A model generated the notes under the pieces. The model was not told where the DNA came from, made no database searches, and was given only the letters and a program-made list of their open reading frames with translations. The translations under genes and the position numbers were made by a program. A DNA stretch of 64,000 nt, taken from Rhodobacter sp. CZR27. Lineage in GTDB: Bacteria > Pseudomonadota > Alphaproteobacteria > Rhodobacterales > Rhodobacteraceae. Shown here piece by piece: positions 16,779 to 26,818 of the stretch (positions are counted from its first letter, which is position 1; each line of letters opens with the position of its first letter). The DNA is taken from contig NZ_CP023548.1 of the NCBI RefSeq assembly GCF_002407205.1, positions 1,016,501-1,080,500 on the forward strand. The letters are read 5' to 3'.

Positions 16779-17864
16779 ATGAGCGACGCCATACGCCCCC
16801 AGCCCGGCATTCTCGACATCGCCCTGTACGAGGGCGGAAAGAGCCATGTGGCGGGGATCCAGAACGCGCTGAAACTCTCGTCCAACGAGAACCCCTTCGG
16901 CCCCTCGCCGAAGGCGAAGGAAGCCTTCCTGCGCTCGGTCCATATGCTGCACCGCTATCCCTCGACCGACCACGCGGGCCTGCGTCACGCCATCGCCGAG
17001 GTCCATGGCCTCGACGCCGACCGCGTGATCTGCGGCTGCGGCTCGGACGAGATCATCACCTTCCTGTGCCAGGCCTATGCCGGCCCGCACACCGATGTGG
17101 TGTTCACCGAGCACGGCTTCCTGATGTACCGCATCTCGGCGCTTGCCGTCGGGGCGACCCCGGTCGAGGTGGCCGAGCGGGAGCGGACGACGGATGTCGA
17201 TGCGATCCTTGCCGCCTGCACGCCGCGGACGCGGCTGGTGTTCCTTGCCAACCCGAACAACCCGACCGGCACGATGATCGGACAGGCCGATCTGGCGCGG
17301 CTGGCAGCGGGGCTGCCGCCGCAGGCGATCCTCGTACTGGATGGCGCCTATGCCGAATACGTGCCGGGTTATGACGCGGGCCTTCGGCTGATCGAGGAAC
17401 GCTCGAACGTCGTCATGACGCGGACCTTTTCCAAGATCTACGGACTCGGCGGGCTCCGGATCGGCTGGGGCTATGGTCCGAAGGCGATCATCGACGTGCT
17501 GAACCGGATCCGGGGGCCGTTCAACCTTTCGACCACCCAGCTCGAGACGGCCGAGGCCGCGGTGCGCGACCAGGACCACGTGGCCCGCTGCCGCGCCGAC
17601 AATGCCCGCTGGCGGGTGTGGCTGGCCGAGGCTCTGGCGGAAATCGGCGTGCCGTCCGATACTTCCATGGCGAACTTCATCCTCGCGCGCTTTGCCGACA
17701 CCGAAGAGGCCGAGGCCTGCGACCTCTACCTGCAAAGCCAGGGCCTGATCGTTCGCCGCGTCGCCGGCTACAAGCTGCCGCATTGCCTGCGCATCACCAT
17801 CGGCGACGAGGCGTCGTGCCGCCGCGTGGCCCATGCCATCGCCCAGTTCAAGAGGACGCGCTGA
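16779..17864 (+). CDS. hisC: Histidinol-phosphate aminotransferase
   Basis: This 361-residue class I/II aminotransferase converts imidazole acetol phosphate to histidinol phosphate with pyridoxal phosphate bound at Lys219 ([16 protein letters not shown]). Other family marks are [11 protein letters not shown] near residue 31 and ANPNNPTGT. Its position directly before a prephenate/arogenate dehydrogenase gene, rather than in a his operon, suggests a second role in aromatic amino acid transamination, as is known for HisC-type enzymes in related bacteria. AGAGGAAGGTGACCC precedes the ATG. Confidence 0.95.
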   Translation: MSDAIRPQPGILDIALYEGGKSHVAGIQNALKLSSNENPFGPSPKAKEAFLRSVHMLHRYPSTDHAGLRHAIAEVHGLDADRVICGCGSDEIITFLCQAYAGPHTDVVFTEHGFLMYRISALAVGATPVEVAERERTTDVDAILAACTPRTRLVFLANPNNPTGTMIGQADLARLAAGLPPQAILVLDGAYAEYVPGYDAGLRLIEERSNVVMTRTFSKIYGLGGLRIGWGYGPKAIIDVLNRIRGPFNLSTTQLETAEAAVRDQDHVARCRADNARWRVWLAEALAEIGVPSDTSMANFILARFADTEEAEACDLYLQSQGLIVRRVAGYKLPHCLRITIGDEASCRRVAHAIAQFKRTR

Positions 17865-18796
17865 TGGCAATCTACGAGCGCGTGGCGCTGATCGGGCTCG
17901 GGCTCATCGCCTCGTCCATGGCTCATGCGATGCGCCAAGGCGGGCTCTGCTCCGAGATCACCGGGCACGCCCGCAGCGCTGAAACGCGCGCGACCGCGGC
18001 CGAGATCGGCCTCTGCGACCGGGTGTTCGAGACGGCGGCCGAGGCGGTCAAAGGGGCGGATCTCGTCGTGCTGGCCGTGCCGGTCGGCGCGATGGAGGCG
18101 GTGGCGGCCGAGATCGCGCCGCACCTGAAGCCGGGCGCGACGGTGACCGACGTGGGTTCGGTCAAGCAGGCGGTGATCGCCGCGGTGGAGCCGCACATCC
18201 CCGAGGGCGTGCACTTCATCCCCGGCCACCCGCTGGCCGGCACCGAGCATTCAGGGCCGCGCTCGGGCTTTGCCACGCTGTTCCGCAACCGCTGGTGGCT
18301 GCTGACGCCCAACGACCGCACCGATCCCGAGGCGCTCGCGCGCCTGCGGTCGCTTTGCGAGGGGATGGGGGCCAATGTCGACACGATGGATGCCGCCCAT
18401 CACGATCTGGTGCTGGCGGTCACGAGTCATACGCCTCACCTCATAGCCTATACGATGGTCGGAGTCGCGGATCATCTTCGCCGCGTCACCCAATCGGAGG
18501 TTATCCGCTACTCGGCGGCGGGTTTCCGCGACTTTACGCGCATCGCGGCCTCGGACCCGACGATGTGGAGGGATGTCTTCTTGACAAACAAGGAGGCCAC
18601 GCTGGACATTCTCGGACGTTTCACCGAAGAACTTTTCGCGCTGCAGAGGGCCATTCGTCTGGGTGATGGGGATCACCTGCACGAATACTTTACCCGTACG
18701 CGCGCGATCCGGCGGGGCATCATCGAGGCCGGGCAGGACACGGCGGCACCTGACTTCGGCCGGACGGGCGGAGGTCCGACAACGGGGAAAGGCTAG
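17864..18796 (+). CDS. tyrC: Prephenate/arogenate dehydrogenase
   Basis: The 310-residue product starts with a Rossmann motif VALIGLGLIASSMAHAMRQ and continues with the TyrA-family core GHPLAGTEHSGPRSGFA and HDLVLAVTSHTPHLIAY. It oxidatively decarboxylates prephenate and/or arogenate in tyrosine synthesis. The ATG at 17864 overlaps the hisC stop by one base, so the two are coupled. No ACT regulatory domain follows the catalytic part; the end is a short charged tail. Sequence alone does not settle prephenate versus arogenate preference. Confidence 0.93.
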   Translation: MAIYERVALIGLGLIASSMAHAMRQGGLCSEITGHARSAETRATAAEIGLCDRVFETAAEAVKGADLVVLAVPVGAMEAVAAEIAPHLKPGATVTDVGSVKQAVIAAVEPHIPEGVHFIPGHPLAGTEHSGPRSGFATLFRNRWWLLTPNDRTDPEALARLRSLCEGMGANVDTMDAAHHDLVLAVTSHTPHLIAYTMVGVADHLRRVTQSEVIRYSAAGFRDFTRIAASDPTMWRDVFLTNKEATLDILGRFTEELFALQRAIRLGDGDHLHEYFTRTRAIRRGIIEAGQDTAAPDFGRTGGGPTTGKG

Positions 18797-18802
18797 GGAA
18801 CG

Positions 18803-19690
18803 ATGCGGGCATTCGGGGTGGCGGTTCTGCTGACGGGATTACTGGCCGGAACCGCTGTCGCAGATGCCCCCTCGGTATCGCTCCGGCCCTCGGCCAACCC
18901 CGCCATGCAGCGCATCGCCGCCGCGACCGGCAGCGAGACCACGCCCGAACAGGTCCTTCGTCCCCGCGCGCGGCCCGCGCTGAAGGTGGCCTCGGCGCCG
19001 GTGTCCACTCCGGCTCCCGCCGCCGAGCAGGCGCCGGCCATGAGCTTCCTCGCCCAGCCCGAGCCCAGCCGCAAGCGTGCCGGCATCCTTGGCGCCTTGT
19101 TCCGCCCCAAGGCGCGCCCGAAGGAGGAAGTGACGCAGGCGGCGGCCGTCCGCACGCGTCCGGGCAGCGCCATGGTGCAGGGCCGCCGCGGCTCGGTCTG
19201 CGGCGATCCCACGATCCGCGGCGAGGCGATCGCCCCCATCGCGGGGCGGATCCGCGGCTGCGGCATCGCCGATCCCGTCAAGGTGACGTCGATCGACGGC
19301 GTGCAGCTGAGCATGAGCGCGACCATGGACTGCACCACGGCCCGCGCGCTGAAATCCTGGATCAACCGCGGCCTGCGCCCGAACCTCGCCTCGGACGTGG
19401 TGCGGCTGGAGATCGCCGGCGCCTACACCTGCCGTAGCCGCAACAACGTGCGCGGCGCGCCGGTCAGCGAGCATGGCCGTGGCAAGGCGGTGGACATCTC
19501 GGGCTTCACCCTCGCCAACGGCAAGTCGGTGAGCGTGGCCCGCGACTGGCGGCGGGACAAGCCGATGCGGGCTGCGCACCGGGCCGCCTGCGGGATCTTC
19601 GGCACCACGCTCGGCCCGGGCTCCGACGGCTATCATGAGGATCATCTGCATTTCGATACCGTCAGCCGGCGCAGTCCCTATTGCCGCTGA
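18803..19690 (+). CDS. Extensin-like C-terminal domain protein (exported)
   Basis: The 295-residue product has an N-terminal signal peptide (MRAFGVAVLLTGLLAGTAVA), a Pro/Ala-rich low-complexity stretch to about residue 130, and a C-terminal extensin-like domain with the paired Cys of CGDPTIRGEAI, AYTCRSRNN, SEHGRGKAVDISGF and HEDHLHFD. The His and Asp pattern of the last motifs resembles D-Ala-D-Ala-type metallopeptidases, so a cell-wall role is plausible. It begins 6 nt after tyrC, though the functions look unrelated. Confidence 0.85.
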   Translation: MRAFGVAVLLTGLLAGTAVADAPSVSLRPSANPAMQRIAAATGSETTPEQVLRPRARPALKVASAPVSTPAPAAEQAPAMSFLAQPEPSRKRAGILGALFRPKARPKEEVTQAAAVRTRPGSAMVQGRRGSVCGDPTIRGEAIAPIAGRIRGCGIADPVKVTSIDGVQLSMSATMDCTTARALKSWINRGLRPNLASDVVRLEIAGAYTCRSRNNVRGAPVSEHGRGKAVDISGFTLANGKSVSVARDWRRDKPMRAAHRAACGIFGTTLGPGSDGYHEDHLHFDTVSRRSPYCR

Positions 19691-19814
19691 CCCTTCGGTA
19701 GCCGCGGACGGCCGCGATGCCGCAGCTTGCGGCGGCAGTCCGGCCACCCCCGCACGATGGGACCTTCCAAACCCCGCTCCGCTGTTGTCTACACGACAGG
19801 GCAGGAGGATCGGC

Positions 19815-20363
19815 ATGGACGGACCGCTCTGGGTCTTCGGATACGGCTCGCTGATCTGGGACCCGGGCTTCCCCGTGGCCCGGACGCTGACGGCGCGCCT
19901 TGACGGCTGGCGCCGCAGTTTCTGCATGACCTCGATCCACTACCGCGGCACCGTGGATCTGCCCGGCCTCGTCCTCGCCCTCGACCGGGCCGAGGGGGCG
20001 CATTGCGAAGGCGTCGCCTTCGAGGTCGCGCCCGGAGCCGAGGCCGAGACCCTCGCCGTCCTGCGCGAGCGCGAGCTGATCTCGCGCGCCTATCTCGAAT
20101 GCCGGTTGCCGGTCCGGCTGACCACCGCGGACGAGGTGGAGGCGCTGGTCTATGTGATCGATCGCGACCACGTGCAGTATTGCGGCGGGCTGGACCTCGA
20201 GGCGCAGGCCCGGATCATCGCGGCGGCGTGCGGTGACCGTGGTCCGAACCGCGACTACCTGTTCAACACGGCGGACCATCTGGACTGCCTCGGGATCCGG
20301 GATGCGGATCTCGCGTGGCTGGCGGCGAGGGTGCGCGCATTGAGCAACGGTTCCGAGGGCTGA
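19815..20363 (+). CDS. ChaC-like gamma-glutamylcyclotransferase
   Basis: The 182-residue protein has the cyclotransferase signature WVFGYGSLIWDPGF at residues 6-19 and the ChaC core GVAFEV and LREREL, with the likely catalytic Glu in that last motif. ChaC enzymes cleave glutathione or gamma-glutamyl peptides to 5-oxoproline. CAGGAGGATCGGC before the ATG at 19815 decides the start. The following membrane-protein gene begins 73 nt later on the same strand. Confidence 0.88.
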   Translation: MDGPLWVFGYGSLIWDPGFPVARTLTARLDGWRRSFCMTSIHYRGTVDLPGLVLALDRAEGAHCEGVAFEVAPGAEAETLAVLRERELISRAYLECRLPVRLTTADEVEALVYVIDRDHVQYCGGLDLEAQARIIAAACGDRGPNRDYLFNTADHLDCLGIRDADLAWLAARVRALSNGSEG

Positions 20364-20436
20364 CGGCATTCCCCCGTTGGCAGCCGTCAAGCCTCTGCCT
20401 ATTGTTCCGGTGCAGAAACAGGGGGCCGACAGCCGA

Positions 20437-21612
20437 ATGCCGAGAACCGCCGTCGAGGCCGCGCCGCATTTCACTCAACCGGTCCGGCAGATCGTGATGA
20501 TGCTCGTCGTCCTCGCGCTGGTGGCGGTGGGCGGCGCGGTGGCCTTCGCCACGCTCCGGTCGATCTTCCTGTCAAACCCCTATCTGAACGCCGGCATCGG
20601 CTTCGTCTTCCTGCTGGGCGTCGCCACCTGCTTCATGCAGATGGTGCAACTCGTCCAGTCGGTGACCTGGATCGAGAATTTCGTGAAGGATCGCCCCGGC
20701 TTCGAATATGTCCGCGCGCCGCGGCTGCTGGCGCCTCTGGCGGCACTCCTGCGCTCGCGCGGGAAGCGGATGCAGATCTCGTCCACCAGCTCGCGCACCA
20801 TCCTCGACTCGGTCGGCACCCGGCTCGACGAGTCCCGCGACATCACCCACTACCTCGCCAGCCTGCTGATCTTCCTTGGCCTGCTCGGCACCTTCTATGG
20901 CCTGGCCACCACGGTGCCCGCGCTGGTGCAGACGATCCGCTCGCTCGCCCCGGACGAGGGGCAGAGCGGCGTGGAGCTCTTCGGCGAGCTGATGGAGGGC
21001 TTCGAGGGCCAGCTTGGCGGCATGGGAACGGCGTTTTCCTCGTCGCTTCTCGGCCTTGCCGGGTCGCTCGTTGTCGGGCTTCTCGTGCTGTTCACGAGCC
21101 ACGGCCAGAACCGCTTCTATGGCCAGCTCGAGGAATGGTTGTCCTCCTTCACCCGCCTCACCCCGGCCGGGGTCGAGGGCGAGGGCGGCGAGACCTCGAT
21201 GGTCGCGGGCGTGCTCGAGCAGATGATCCAGCAGATGGACCGCATGCAGGAGCTGCATGCCCAGGCCGACGTGAGCCGCGATCTGGTGAACGCGCGGATG
21301 GCCGATCTTGCCACCGCCGTGGCGCGGCTTGCCGACCGGATCGACGCGCAGTCGAACGGGCAGGCGGCGCTGCTCGAACGCGTGGCGGGGGGGCAGGAAC
21401 GTCTGGTCGCGGCGCTCGGCGGGGCCGAAGCCTCGGCCTTCGCCGACGCCGAGGCCCGGATGCGGTTGCGGTCGATCGACGTGCAACTGCTGCGGATCCT
21501 GGAGGAAATCGCCGCCGGCCGGCAGGAAAGCGTCTCGGACCTGCGCAGCGATCTGGCGGCCCTGACCGCGGCGGTGCGCCAGTTGTCGCGCAGCGCCGTG
21601 GCGCGGAGCTAG
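20437..21612 (+). CDS. MotA/TolQ/ExbB-family membrane protein
   Basis: The 391-residue protein has about four membrane helices: residues 17-42, 52-76, one holding LASLLIFLGLLGTFYGLA (about 140-165), and one holding LLGLAGSLVVGLLVLF (about 205-225). The last two carry the Gly/Thr-rich pattern of MotA/TolQ/ExbB proton-channel helices. A cytoplasmic tail of about 160 residues is predicted to be helical. The chosen ATG at 20437 follows GGGGG; an in-frame TTG at 20377 would add 20 residues. It lies 3 nt before the OmpA-like partner, so the two probably form one ion-driven complex in the cell envelope. Confidence 0.82.
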   Translation: MPRTAVEAAPHFTQPVRQIVMMLVVLALVAVGGAVAFATLRSIFLSNPYLNAGIGFVFLLGVATCFMQMVQLVQSVTWIENFVKDRPGFEYVRAPRLLAPLAALLRSRGKRMQISSTSSRTILDSVGTRLDESRDITHYLASLLIFLGLLGTFYGLATTVPALVQTIRSLAPDEGQSGVELFGELMEGFEGQLGGMGTAFSSSLLGLAGSLVVGLLVLFTSHGQNRFYGQLEEWLSSFTRLTPAGVEGEGGETSMVAGVLEQMIQQMDRMQELHAQADVSRDLVNARMADLATAVARLADRIDAQSNGQAALLERVAGGQERLVAALGGAEASAFADAEARMRLRSIDVQLLRILEEIAAGRQESVSDLRSDLAALTAAVRQLSRSAVARS

Positions 21613-21615
21613 GTC

Positions 21616-23193
21616 ATGGCCCTCGTGCGGCGCAACGGACGGCGGGAGTCCAACATCTGGCCCGGCTTCGTCGATGCGTTGACGGCGCTTCTGCTGGTGC
21701 TGATGTTCGTGCTCACCATCTTCATGGTGATCCAGTCCGTGCTGCGCGAGACGATCACCACGCAGGACACCGAGTTGGACAGCCTGACCGGCCAGCTTTC
21801 CGACTTTGCCGATGCGCTGGGGCTGGAACGGCAGAAGACGGCTCAGCTGACTTCGGCGGTGGATGCCGCGCGGGCCGAGGGCGAGCGACAGGCCGCAACC
21901 ATTGCCACGCTGACTGCCACGCTTGCGGCGCGGGAAGGCGATCTGGCCGCCGCCCAAGGCCGGATCGCTACCTTCGAGGAGCAGGTGGCGACGCTTCTGG
22001 CTGAGCGCGATCGCGCGCGGGGCGAGGCCACGAGCCTGACCGCCCGGCTCGAGGATCTGCAGGCTGCACAGGCGAAGCTTCTCACCGAGCAGGAGGCGAT
22101 GCAGCTGGCCCTCGCCTCGGCGCGATCCGAGGTCGACGCGCAGGCCGAGGCGGCGCGGCTGGCCGCGGCCCGGCGCGAGGCGTTGGAGGCGCTGGTGGCC
22201 GAGCTTCGCGGCAAGGCGGCCGAGACCGAGCGGAAGCTCTCCGAGCAGGAGGCCGAGCGTCTGGCCGATGCAATGGCGGCCGAGGCGCTGCGCGAGCGGC
22301 TGAAGTCCTCCGAGACCGAGCTGACCGCGATGACGCTGGCGCTGGAGGAACAGCGCCGGAAGGCCGAGGAGACGCTGACCCTGCTGGCGGCGGCGCGCAC
22401 CGAGGCGGCCCGCGCGGCGGGCGAGGGCGACAGCCGGGCGGCGGCGCTGGCGGCGGCGCGGGATGCGCTGGCCCGCGAGGAGACGAAGGGCGCCGAGGCC
22501 GCGCGCCGCGTCGCGCTGCTGAACGAGCAGGTCGCCGCGCTTCGGGCGCAGCTCGGCTCGCTGCAGGGCCTGCTGGATGCGGCAGCCGCGCAGGACAAGG
22601 CGGCGAAGGTGCAGCTCGAGAGCCTCGGGACGCAGCTCAACGCGGCGTTGGCAAAGGTTGCGGCCGAGCAGAAGCGGCGGGCCGAGCTGGAAGAGGCCGA
22701 ACGCAAGCGGCTGGAGGCGCAGACGAAGGACCTCGAACGCTTCCGGTCCGAGTTCTTCGGCCAGCTCAGCCAGGTGCTGGCCGGGCGCGAGGGCGTGCGG
22801 GTGGTCGGCGACCGGTTCGTCTTCTCGTCCGAGGTGCTGTTCCAGGCGGGCTCCGCAAATCTCGTGCCCGAGGGACGCGCGCAGATCTCCGGGGTGGCGC
22901 GCACGCTGAACGAGATCCGCGATCAGATCCCCGAGGGGATCGACTGGATCATCCGGGTTGACGGGCACACCGATGACGTGCCGCTTTCCGGCTTCGGCGA
23001 GTTCCGCGACAACTGGGAGCTGAGTTCCGCCCGTGCGCTTTCGGTCGTGCGCTACATGCAGCAGACGCTGGGCTTTCCACCGTCGCGGCTGGCCGCAACC
23101 GGCTTCGGCGAATATCGCCCTGTCGCATTGGGCGGAACTCCCGAAGCCCGCGCCCAGAACCGGCGCATCGAGCTGAAGCTGACGGAACGCTAG
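21616..23193 (+). CDS. MotB/OmpA-like envelope protein with long coiled coil
   Basis: The 525-residue protein has a short cytoplasmic N-terminus, one membrane helix (about 20-42) with an acidic residue at its start (Asp20 in WPGFVDALTALLLVLM) like the proton-binding Asp of MotB/ExbD, a periplasmic coiled coil of about 330 residues rich in Ala, Glu and Arg, and a C-terminal OmpA peptidoglycan-binding domain (DGHTDDVPLSGFGEFRDN, NRRIELKL). Its design matches stator-type partners of MotA/TolQ proteins. The unusually long rod could span much of the periplasm. The physiological role is unknown. Confidence 0.85.
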   Translation: MALVRRNGRRESNIWPGFVDALTALLLVLMFVLTIFMVIQSVLRETITTQDTELDSLTGQLSDFADALGLERQKTAQLTSAVDAARAEGERQAATIATLTATLAAREGDLAAAQGRIATFEEQVATLLAERDRARGEATSLTARLEDLQAAQAKLLTEQEAMQLALASARSEVDAQAEAARLAAARREALEALVAELRGKAAETERKLSEQEAERLADAMAAEALRERLKSSETELTAMTLALEEQRRKAEETLTLLAAARTEAARAAGEGDSRAAALAAARDALAREETKGAEAARRVALLNEQVAALRAQLGSLQGLLDAAAAQDKAAKVQLESLGTQLNAALAKVAAEQKRRAELEEAERKRLEAQTKDLERFRSEFFGQLSQVLAGREGVRVVGDRFVFSSEVLFQAGSANLVPEGRAQISGVARTLNEIRDQIPEGIDWIIRVDGHTDDVPLSGFGEFRDNWELSSARALSVVRYMQQTLGFPPSRLAATGFGEYRPVALGGTPEARAQNRRIELKLTER

Positions 23194-23504
23194 CCGGCGC
23201 CAAGAGTGTGATGGACAGGCCGCACCCTCCGCGGGCCGACCGGACACTGGCCACGGCGATCTGACAGGGAAGCGCCTGCGGCAACCGTCGCCGTGCAAGC
23301 CTCGGTGTGCGCGCATGAGGCCTGCCGCGGATCGGGCCGATCCGCGTCCTGCCGCCAGCGGGCCGCCCGATGACGGACGGATTGACCCCCCATTCCCGCA
23401 TTGCGCTACCGTCGCTTTCGCAGGGCGTTGAAGCGTGACGCGAGGCAAGGCCTTCGAGAATGCAGACTGAAGAAGGGCGGGGTTTCCCCCGCCCTATTAT
23501 CCGA
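23194..23504. other. Convergent intergenic region with no gene seen
   Basis: Between the ends of the OmpA-like gene and clpA I see no supported coding frame or RNA gene. The only clear element is the inverted repeat at 23474-23495. Local sequence stays GC-rich without repeats. Confidence 0.6.
23474..23495. terminator. Hairpin terminator between convergent genes
   Basis: A perfect 9-bp stem (23474-23482 with 23487-23495, loop TTTC) lies just past the clpA stop. On the minus strand it is followed by TCTTC, on the plus strand by ATTAT, so T-runs are weak but it is well placed to serve clpA and perhaps the opposite gene. Confidence 0.6.
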
Positions 23505-25820
23505 TCAGTCCGCAGTCAGCAGCGGCGGCTTGGAGCCGGTCAATCTCGGCTTCGGCTCCTCGATCTGCAGGTCGATCGCATCGTCCTTCACGCCCACCTT
23601 GACGAGGCCACCCTTCACCAGCCGGCCAAAGAGAAGTTCCTCGGCCAGCGGCTTCTTGATGTTTTCCTGGATCACGCGGCCCAGGGGGCGCGCGCCCATC
23701 TTGTCGTCATAGCCCTTTTCACCCAGCCAGGCGGCGGCTTCGGGCGAAAGTTCGATATGCACGCCGCGGTCCATGAGCTGGGCCTCGAGTTGCAGCACGA
23801 ACTTCTCGACCACCTGAAGGATGATCTCCTTGCCGAGCGGCGCGAAGGAAATCACCGCGTCCAGACGGTTGCGGAACTCCGGCGTGAAGGTCCGCTCGAT
23901 CGCGGCGGTATCCTCGCCCGAGCGGCGGTCGCGGCCGAAGCCGATCGCCGATTTCGCCAGTTCCGCCGCGCCTGCGTTCGACGTCATGATCAGGATCACG
24001 TTGCGGAAGTCCACCGATCGGCCGTTGTGGTCGGTCAGCTTGCCGTGGTCCATCACCTGCAGCAGGATGTTGTAGACATCCGGGTGGGCCTTCTCGATCT
24101 CGTCGAGCAGCAGCACGCAATGCGGGTGCTGGTCCACACCGTCCGTCAACATCCCGCCTTGATCGAAGCCGACATAGCCCGGAGGCGCACCGATCAGGCG
24201 CGAGACGGCATGCTTCTCCATGTATTCCGACATGTCGAAGCGAAGCAGTTCCACGCCGAGGATCGATGCGAGTTGCTTGGCGACCTCGGTCTTGCCCACG
24301 CCGGTCGGACCCGCGAAGAGGTAGTTGCCGATCGGCTTCTCCGGCTCGCGCAGGCCGGCCCGGGCCAGCTTGATGGCAGAGGACAGCGCCTCGATGGCCT
24401 TGTCCTGACCGAACACCACCCGCTTGAGGGTCTTCTCCAGATCCCGCAGCACTTCGGCGTCGTCCTTCGAAACGCTCTTCGGGGGGATGCGGGCGATCTT
24501 TGCCACCACCGCCTCGATCTCGCGCGGGCCGATGGTCTTGCGCCGCTTGCTCTCGGCCAGCAGGTGTTGGGCCGCGCCGGCCTCGTCGATCACGTCGATC
24601 GCCTTGTCCGGCAGCTTGCGGTCATGGATGTAGCGCGCCGACAGTTCCACCGCCGAACGGATCGCTTCCTGCGTGTAGCGCAGGTCGTGATGTTCCTCGA
24701 AATAGGGTTTCAGCCCCATCAGGATCTTCACGGTATCCTCGACCGACGGCTCGTTCACGTCGATCTTCTGGAACCGGCGGCTGAGCGCGCGGTCCTTCTC
24801 GAAGTGCTGGCGATACTCCTTGTAGGTGGTGGAGCCCATGCAGCGGAGCTTGCCGCCCTGAAGCGCGGGCTTCAGCAGGTTCGAGGCATCCATCGCTCCG
24901 CCCGAAGTGGCACCGGCGCCGATCACGGTATGGATCTCGTCGATGAAGAGGATCGCGTCGGGATGATCCTCCATCTCCTTCACGACGGCCTTCAGCCGCT
25001 CCTCGAAATCGCCGCGGTAGCGGGTGCCGGCGAGCAGCGCGCCCATGTCGAGCGAGAAGATCGTCGCGCGCGACAGGATCTCGGGCGTCTCGCCGTTGAC
25101 GATCTTCCGGGCAAGGCCCTCCGCGATGGCGGTCTTGCCCACGCCCGGATCGCCCACCAGCAGCGGGTTGTTCTTGCGACGGCGGCAGAGCACCTGGATG
25201 CAGCGCTCGACCTCCTGCTCCCGGCCGATCAGCGGGTCCACGTCGCCCTTGCGGGCCTTCACGTTGAGGTCGACGCAATACTTGGACAACGCAGACTCCT
25301 TCGCTTCGCCAGCTTCAGCCTTCGGGGTCTCATGATGCTCCTCCGCGCCCGTGACGGGGCGGGGCTCGCCATAGGACGGGTCCTTCGCCACGCCATGCGC
25401 GATGAAGTTGACCGCGTCATACCGGGTCATGTCCTGCTCCTGCAGGAAATAGGCGGCATTCGACTCCCGTTCCGCGAAGATGGCGACGAGCACGTTGGCG
25501 CCCGTGACCTCGGTCCGGCCGGAGGACTGCACATGGATGGCGGCGCGCTGGATCACGCGCTGGAAGGCGGCCGTCGGAACGGCCTCGGAGCCTTCGACGG
25601 AGGTGACGAGGGTGGACAGGTCGTCGTCGATGAAGTCCACGAGCGTCTTGCGCAACTCGTCCAGGTCGACCGAGCAGGCCTTCATCACGCGCGAGGCGTC
25701 GGGCTCGTCGATCAGCGCCAGAAGCAGATGCTCCAGCGTGGCGAGTTCATGACGGCGGGCATTCGCAAGCGCCAGAGCGCCGTGGATGGCTTGCTCGAGA
25801 GTGGTCGAAAAAGATGGCAC
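23505..25820 (-). CDS. clpA: ATP-dependent Clp protease ATP-binding subunit ClpA
   Basis: ClpA unfolds proteins and feeds them to ClpP. The 771-residue product has the N-domain (1-145, with two helical repeats starting [14 protein letters not shown]), a short acidic linker, AAA module 1 (Walker A GDPGVGKT, Walker [10 protein letters not shown]) and AAA module 2 (Walker A GPTGVGKT, Walker [11 protein letters not shown]). The SAIGFGRD segment supplies the IGF/IGL loop that docks on ClpP. No ClpB-type middle domain is present, separating it from ClpB and ClpC. clpS is not next to it here. Confidence 0.96.
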   Translation of the reverse strand: MPSFSTTLEQAIHGALALANARRHELATLEHLLLALIDEPDASRVMKACSVDLDELRKTLVDFIDDDLSTLVTSVEGSEAVPTAAFQRVIQRAAIHVQSSGRTEVTGANVLVAIFAERESNAAYFLQEQDMTRYDAVNFIAHGVAKDPSYGEPRPVTGAEEHHETPKAEAGEAKESALSKYCVDLNVKARKGDVDPLIGREQEVERCIQVLCRRRKNNPLLVGDPGVGKTAIAEGLARKIVNGETPEILSRATIFSLDMGALLAGTRYRGDFEERLKAVVKEMEDHPDAILFIDEIHTVIGAGATSGGAMDASNLLKPALQGGKLRCMGSTTYKEYRQHFEKDRALSRRFQKIDVNEPSVEDTVKILMGLKPYFEEHHDLRYTQEAIRSAVELSARYIHDRKLPDKAIDVIDEAGAAQHLLAESKRRKTIGPREIEAVVAKIARIPPKSVSKDDAEVLRDLEKTLKRVVFGQDKAIEALSSAIKLARAGLREPEKPIGNYLFAGPTGVGKTEVAKQLASILGVELLRFDMSEYMEKHAVSRLIGAPPGYVGFDQGGMLTDGVDQHPHCVLLLDEIEKAHPDVYNILLQVMDHGKLTDHNGRSVDFRNVILIMTSNAGAAELAKSAIGFGRDRRSGEDTAAIERTFTPEFRNRLDAVISFAPLGKEIILQVVEKFVLQLEAQLMDRGVHIELSPEAAAWLGEKGYDDKMGARPLGRVIQENIKKPLAEELLFGRLVKGGLVKVGVKDDAIDLQIEEPKPRLTGSKPPLLTAD

Positions 25821-25882
25821 GATCGGGTGCTCCTGTCCTGCGGGCCGGAGGGGCGGAAGGCTCCTCCAACCTTGGCCTCGTA

Positions 25883-25918
25883 AGAATTAAAGTTCGGTTT
25901 TCTGTGCCGCCCTTCAAG
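25883..25918 (-). promoter_or_regulatory. Possible heat-shock-like promoter of clpA
   Basis: On the minus strand CTTGAAG (25918-25912) resembles the -35 element of sigma-32 promoters and is followed, after an AT-rich stretch, by CTTTAATTCTTA (about 25894-25883), which could hold the -10. The match is partial. Confidence 0.25.
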
Positions 25919-25987
25919 TGTTATTTCCGGCTTCTTTCGCTTTCCGACATCCTCTTCGCAAAAAGTGATCGGCCGTCCGCACGCGCG

Positions 25988-26755
25988 TCAGAATTTGTCC
26001 TTCCGTGCGCGGATTTCGGCGAAAACCTCGGCATCCGGTGCATCCGGCATGCCAACCGCCGCCTTCAGCGCCGCAACATTCGCGCGAAGGAAGGGATTGG
26101 TCGCCATTTCATCCGAAAGTTGCGAGGGAACGGTCGGCCGGCCCTCCCTCCGGGCCGCGGCGATCGAGCCGGAGCGCAAGATAAGCGCGGGATTTTCGGG
26201 TTCAAGGGTGCGGGCGAAGCGTGCATTCGCCTCGGCGTATTCGTGGCCCGAACAGACCAGCGTGTCCGGCGGCAGCGCGGAAAGTTTGCGCAGGGACTGC
26301 CACATCATCGCTGGGGTGCCCTCGAAGAGCCGGCCGCAGCCGAGCGCCATCAGGCTGTCGCCCGTGAAGACAAGGGCGGAGGCCGGAAAGTGGAAGGCGA
26401 TGTGGCCGACCGTGTGGCCGGGCACCTCGATCACCCGTCCTTCCTCGCTGCCGATTGTGATGCTGTCGCCCTCGCCAAGCGCCGCGTCGAGACGCGGCAG
26501 GCGGTGCGCATCCGCGGCCGCGCCGAGGACCCGGGCGCCCGTCTCGGCGCGCAGTTCGTCGACCCCGGCAACATGGTCTACGTGATGGTGGGTCAGGAGA
26601 ATCCCGGACAGGGCCCAGCCGTGCCCGGCCAGCGCCGCGCGGATCGGCGCGGCATCGGGCACGTCCACGACGGCCGTCGCCCCGGTCGCGGCGTCGTGGA
26701 CCAGGTAGGCGTAGTTGTCGCCGAGACAGGGCACGGTGACGAGTTCGAGCGGCAT
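25988..26755 (-). CDS. gloB: Hydroxyacylglutathione hydrolase (glyoxalase II)
   Basis: Glyoxalase II hydrolyses S-D-lactoylglutathione to D-lactate and glutathione in methylglyoxal detoxification. The 255-residue product has the binuclear metal site THHHVDH (His56, His58, Asp60, His61), further metal ligands in VPGHTVGH and FTGDSL, and [13 protein letters not shown], and it has the family length. The start at 26755 follows a GGGAGAAG ribosome site. The frame continues upstream, but that stretch is antisense to the methyltransferase. The two genes diverge from a 63-bp region. Confidence 0.95.
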   Translation of the reverse strand: MPLELVTVPCLGDNYAYLVHDAATGATAVVDVPDAAPIRAALAGHGWALSGILLTHHHVDHVAGVDELRAETGARVLGAAADAHRLPRLDAALGEGDSITIGSEEGRVIEVPGHTVGHIAFHFPASALVFTGDSLMALGCGRLFEGTPAMMWQSLRKLSALPPDTLVCSGHEYAEANARFARTLEPENPALILRSGSIAAARREGRPTVPSQLSDEMATNPFLRANVAALKAAVGMPDAPDAEVFAEIRARKDKF

Positions 26756-26818
26756 GGTTTCTTCTCCCTTTCCTTTGTAGTGTGGCGCTCGATAGTGCCC
26801 GGACAAGGCTGGCCCGCA

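Noticed and set aside
20437..23193. Zorya-type phage defence system
   Set aside because: The pair resembles ZorA/ZorB in outline, but no ZorC, ZorD or ZorE gene follows; clpA is convergent right after.
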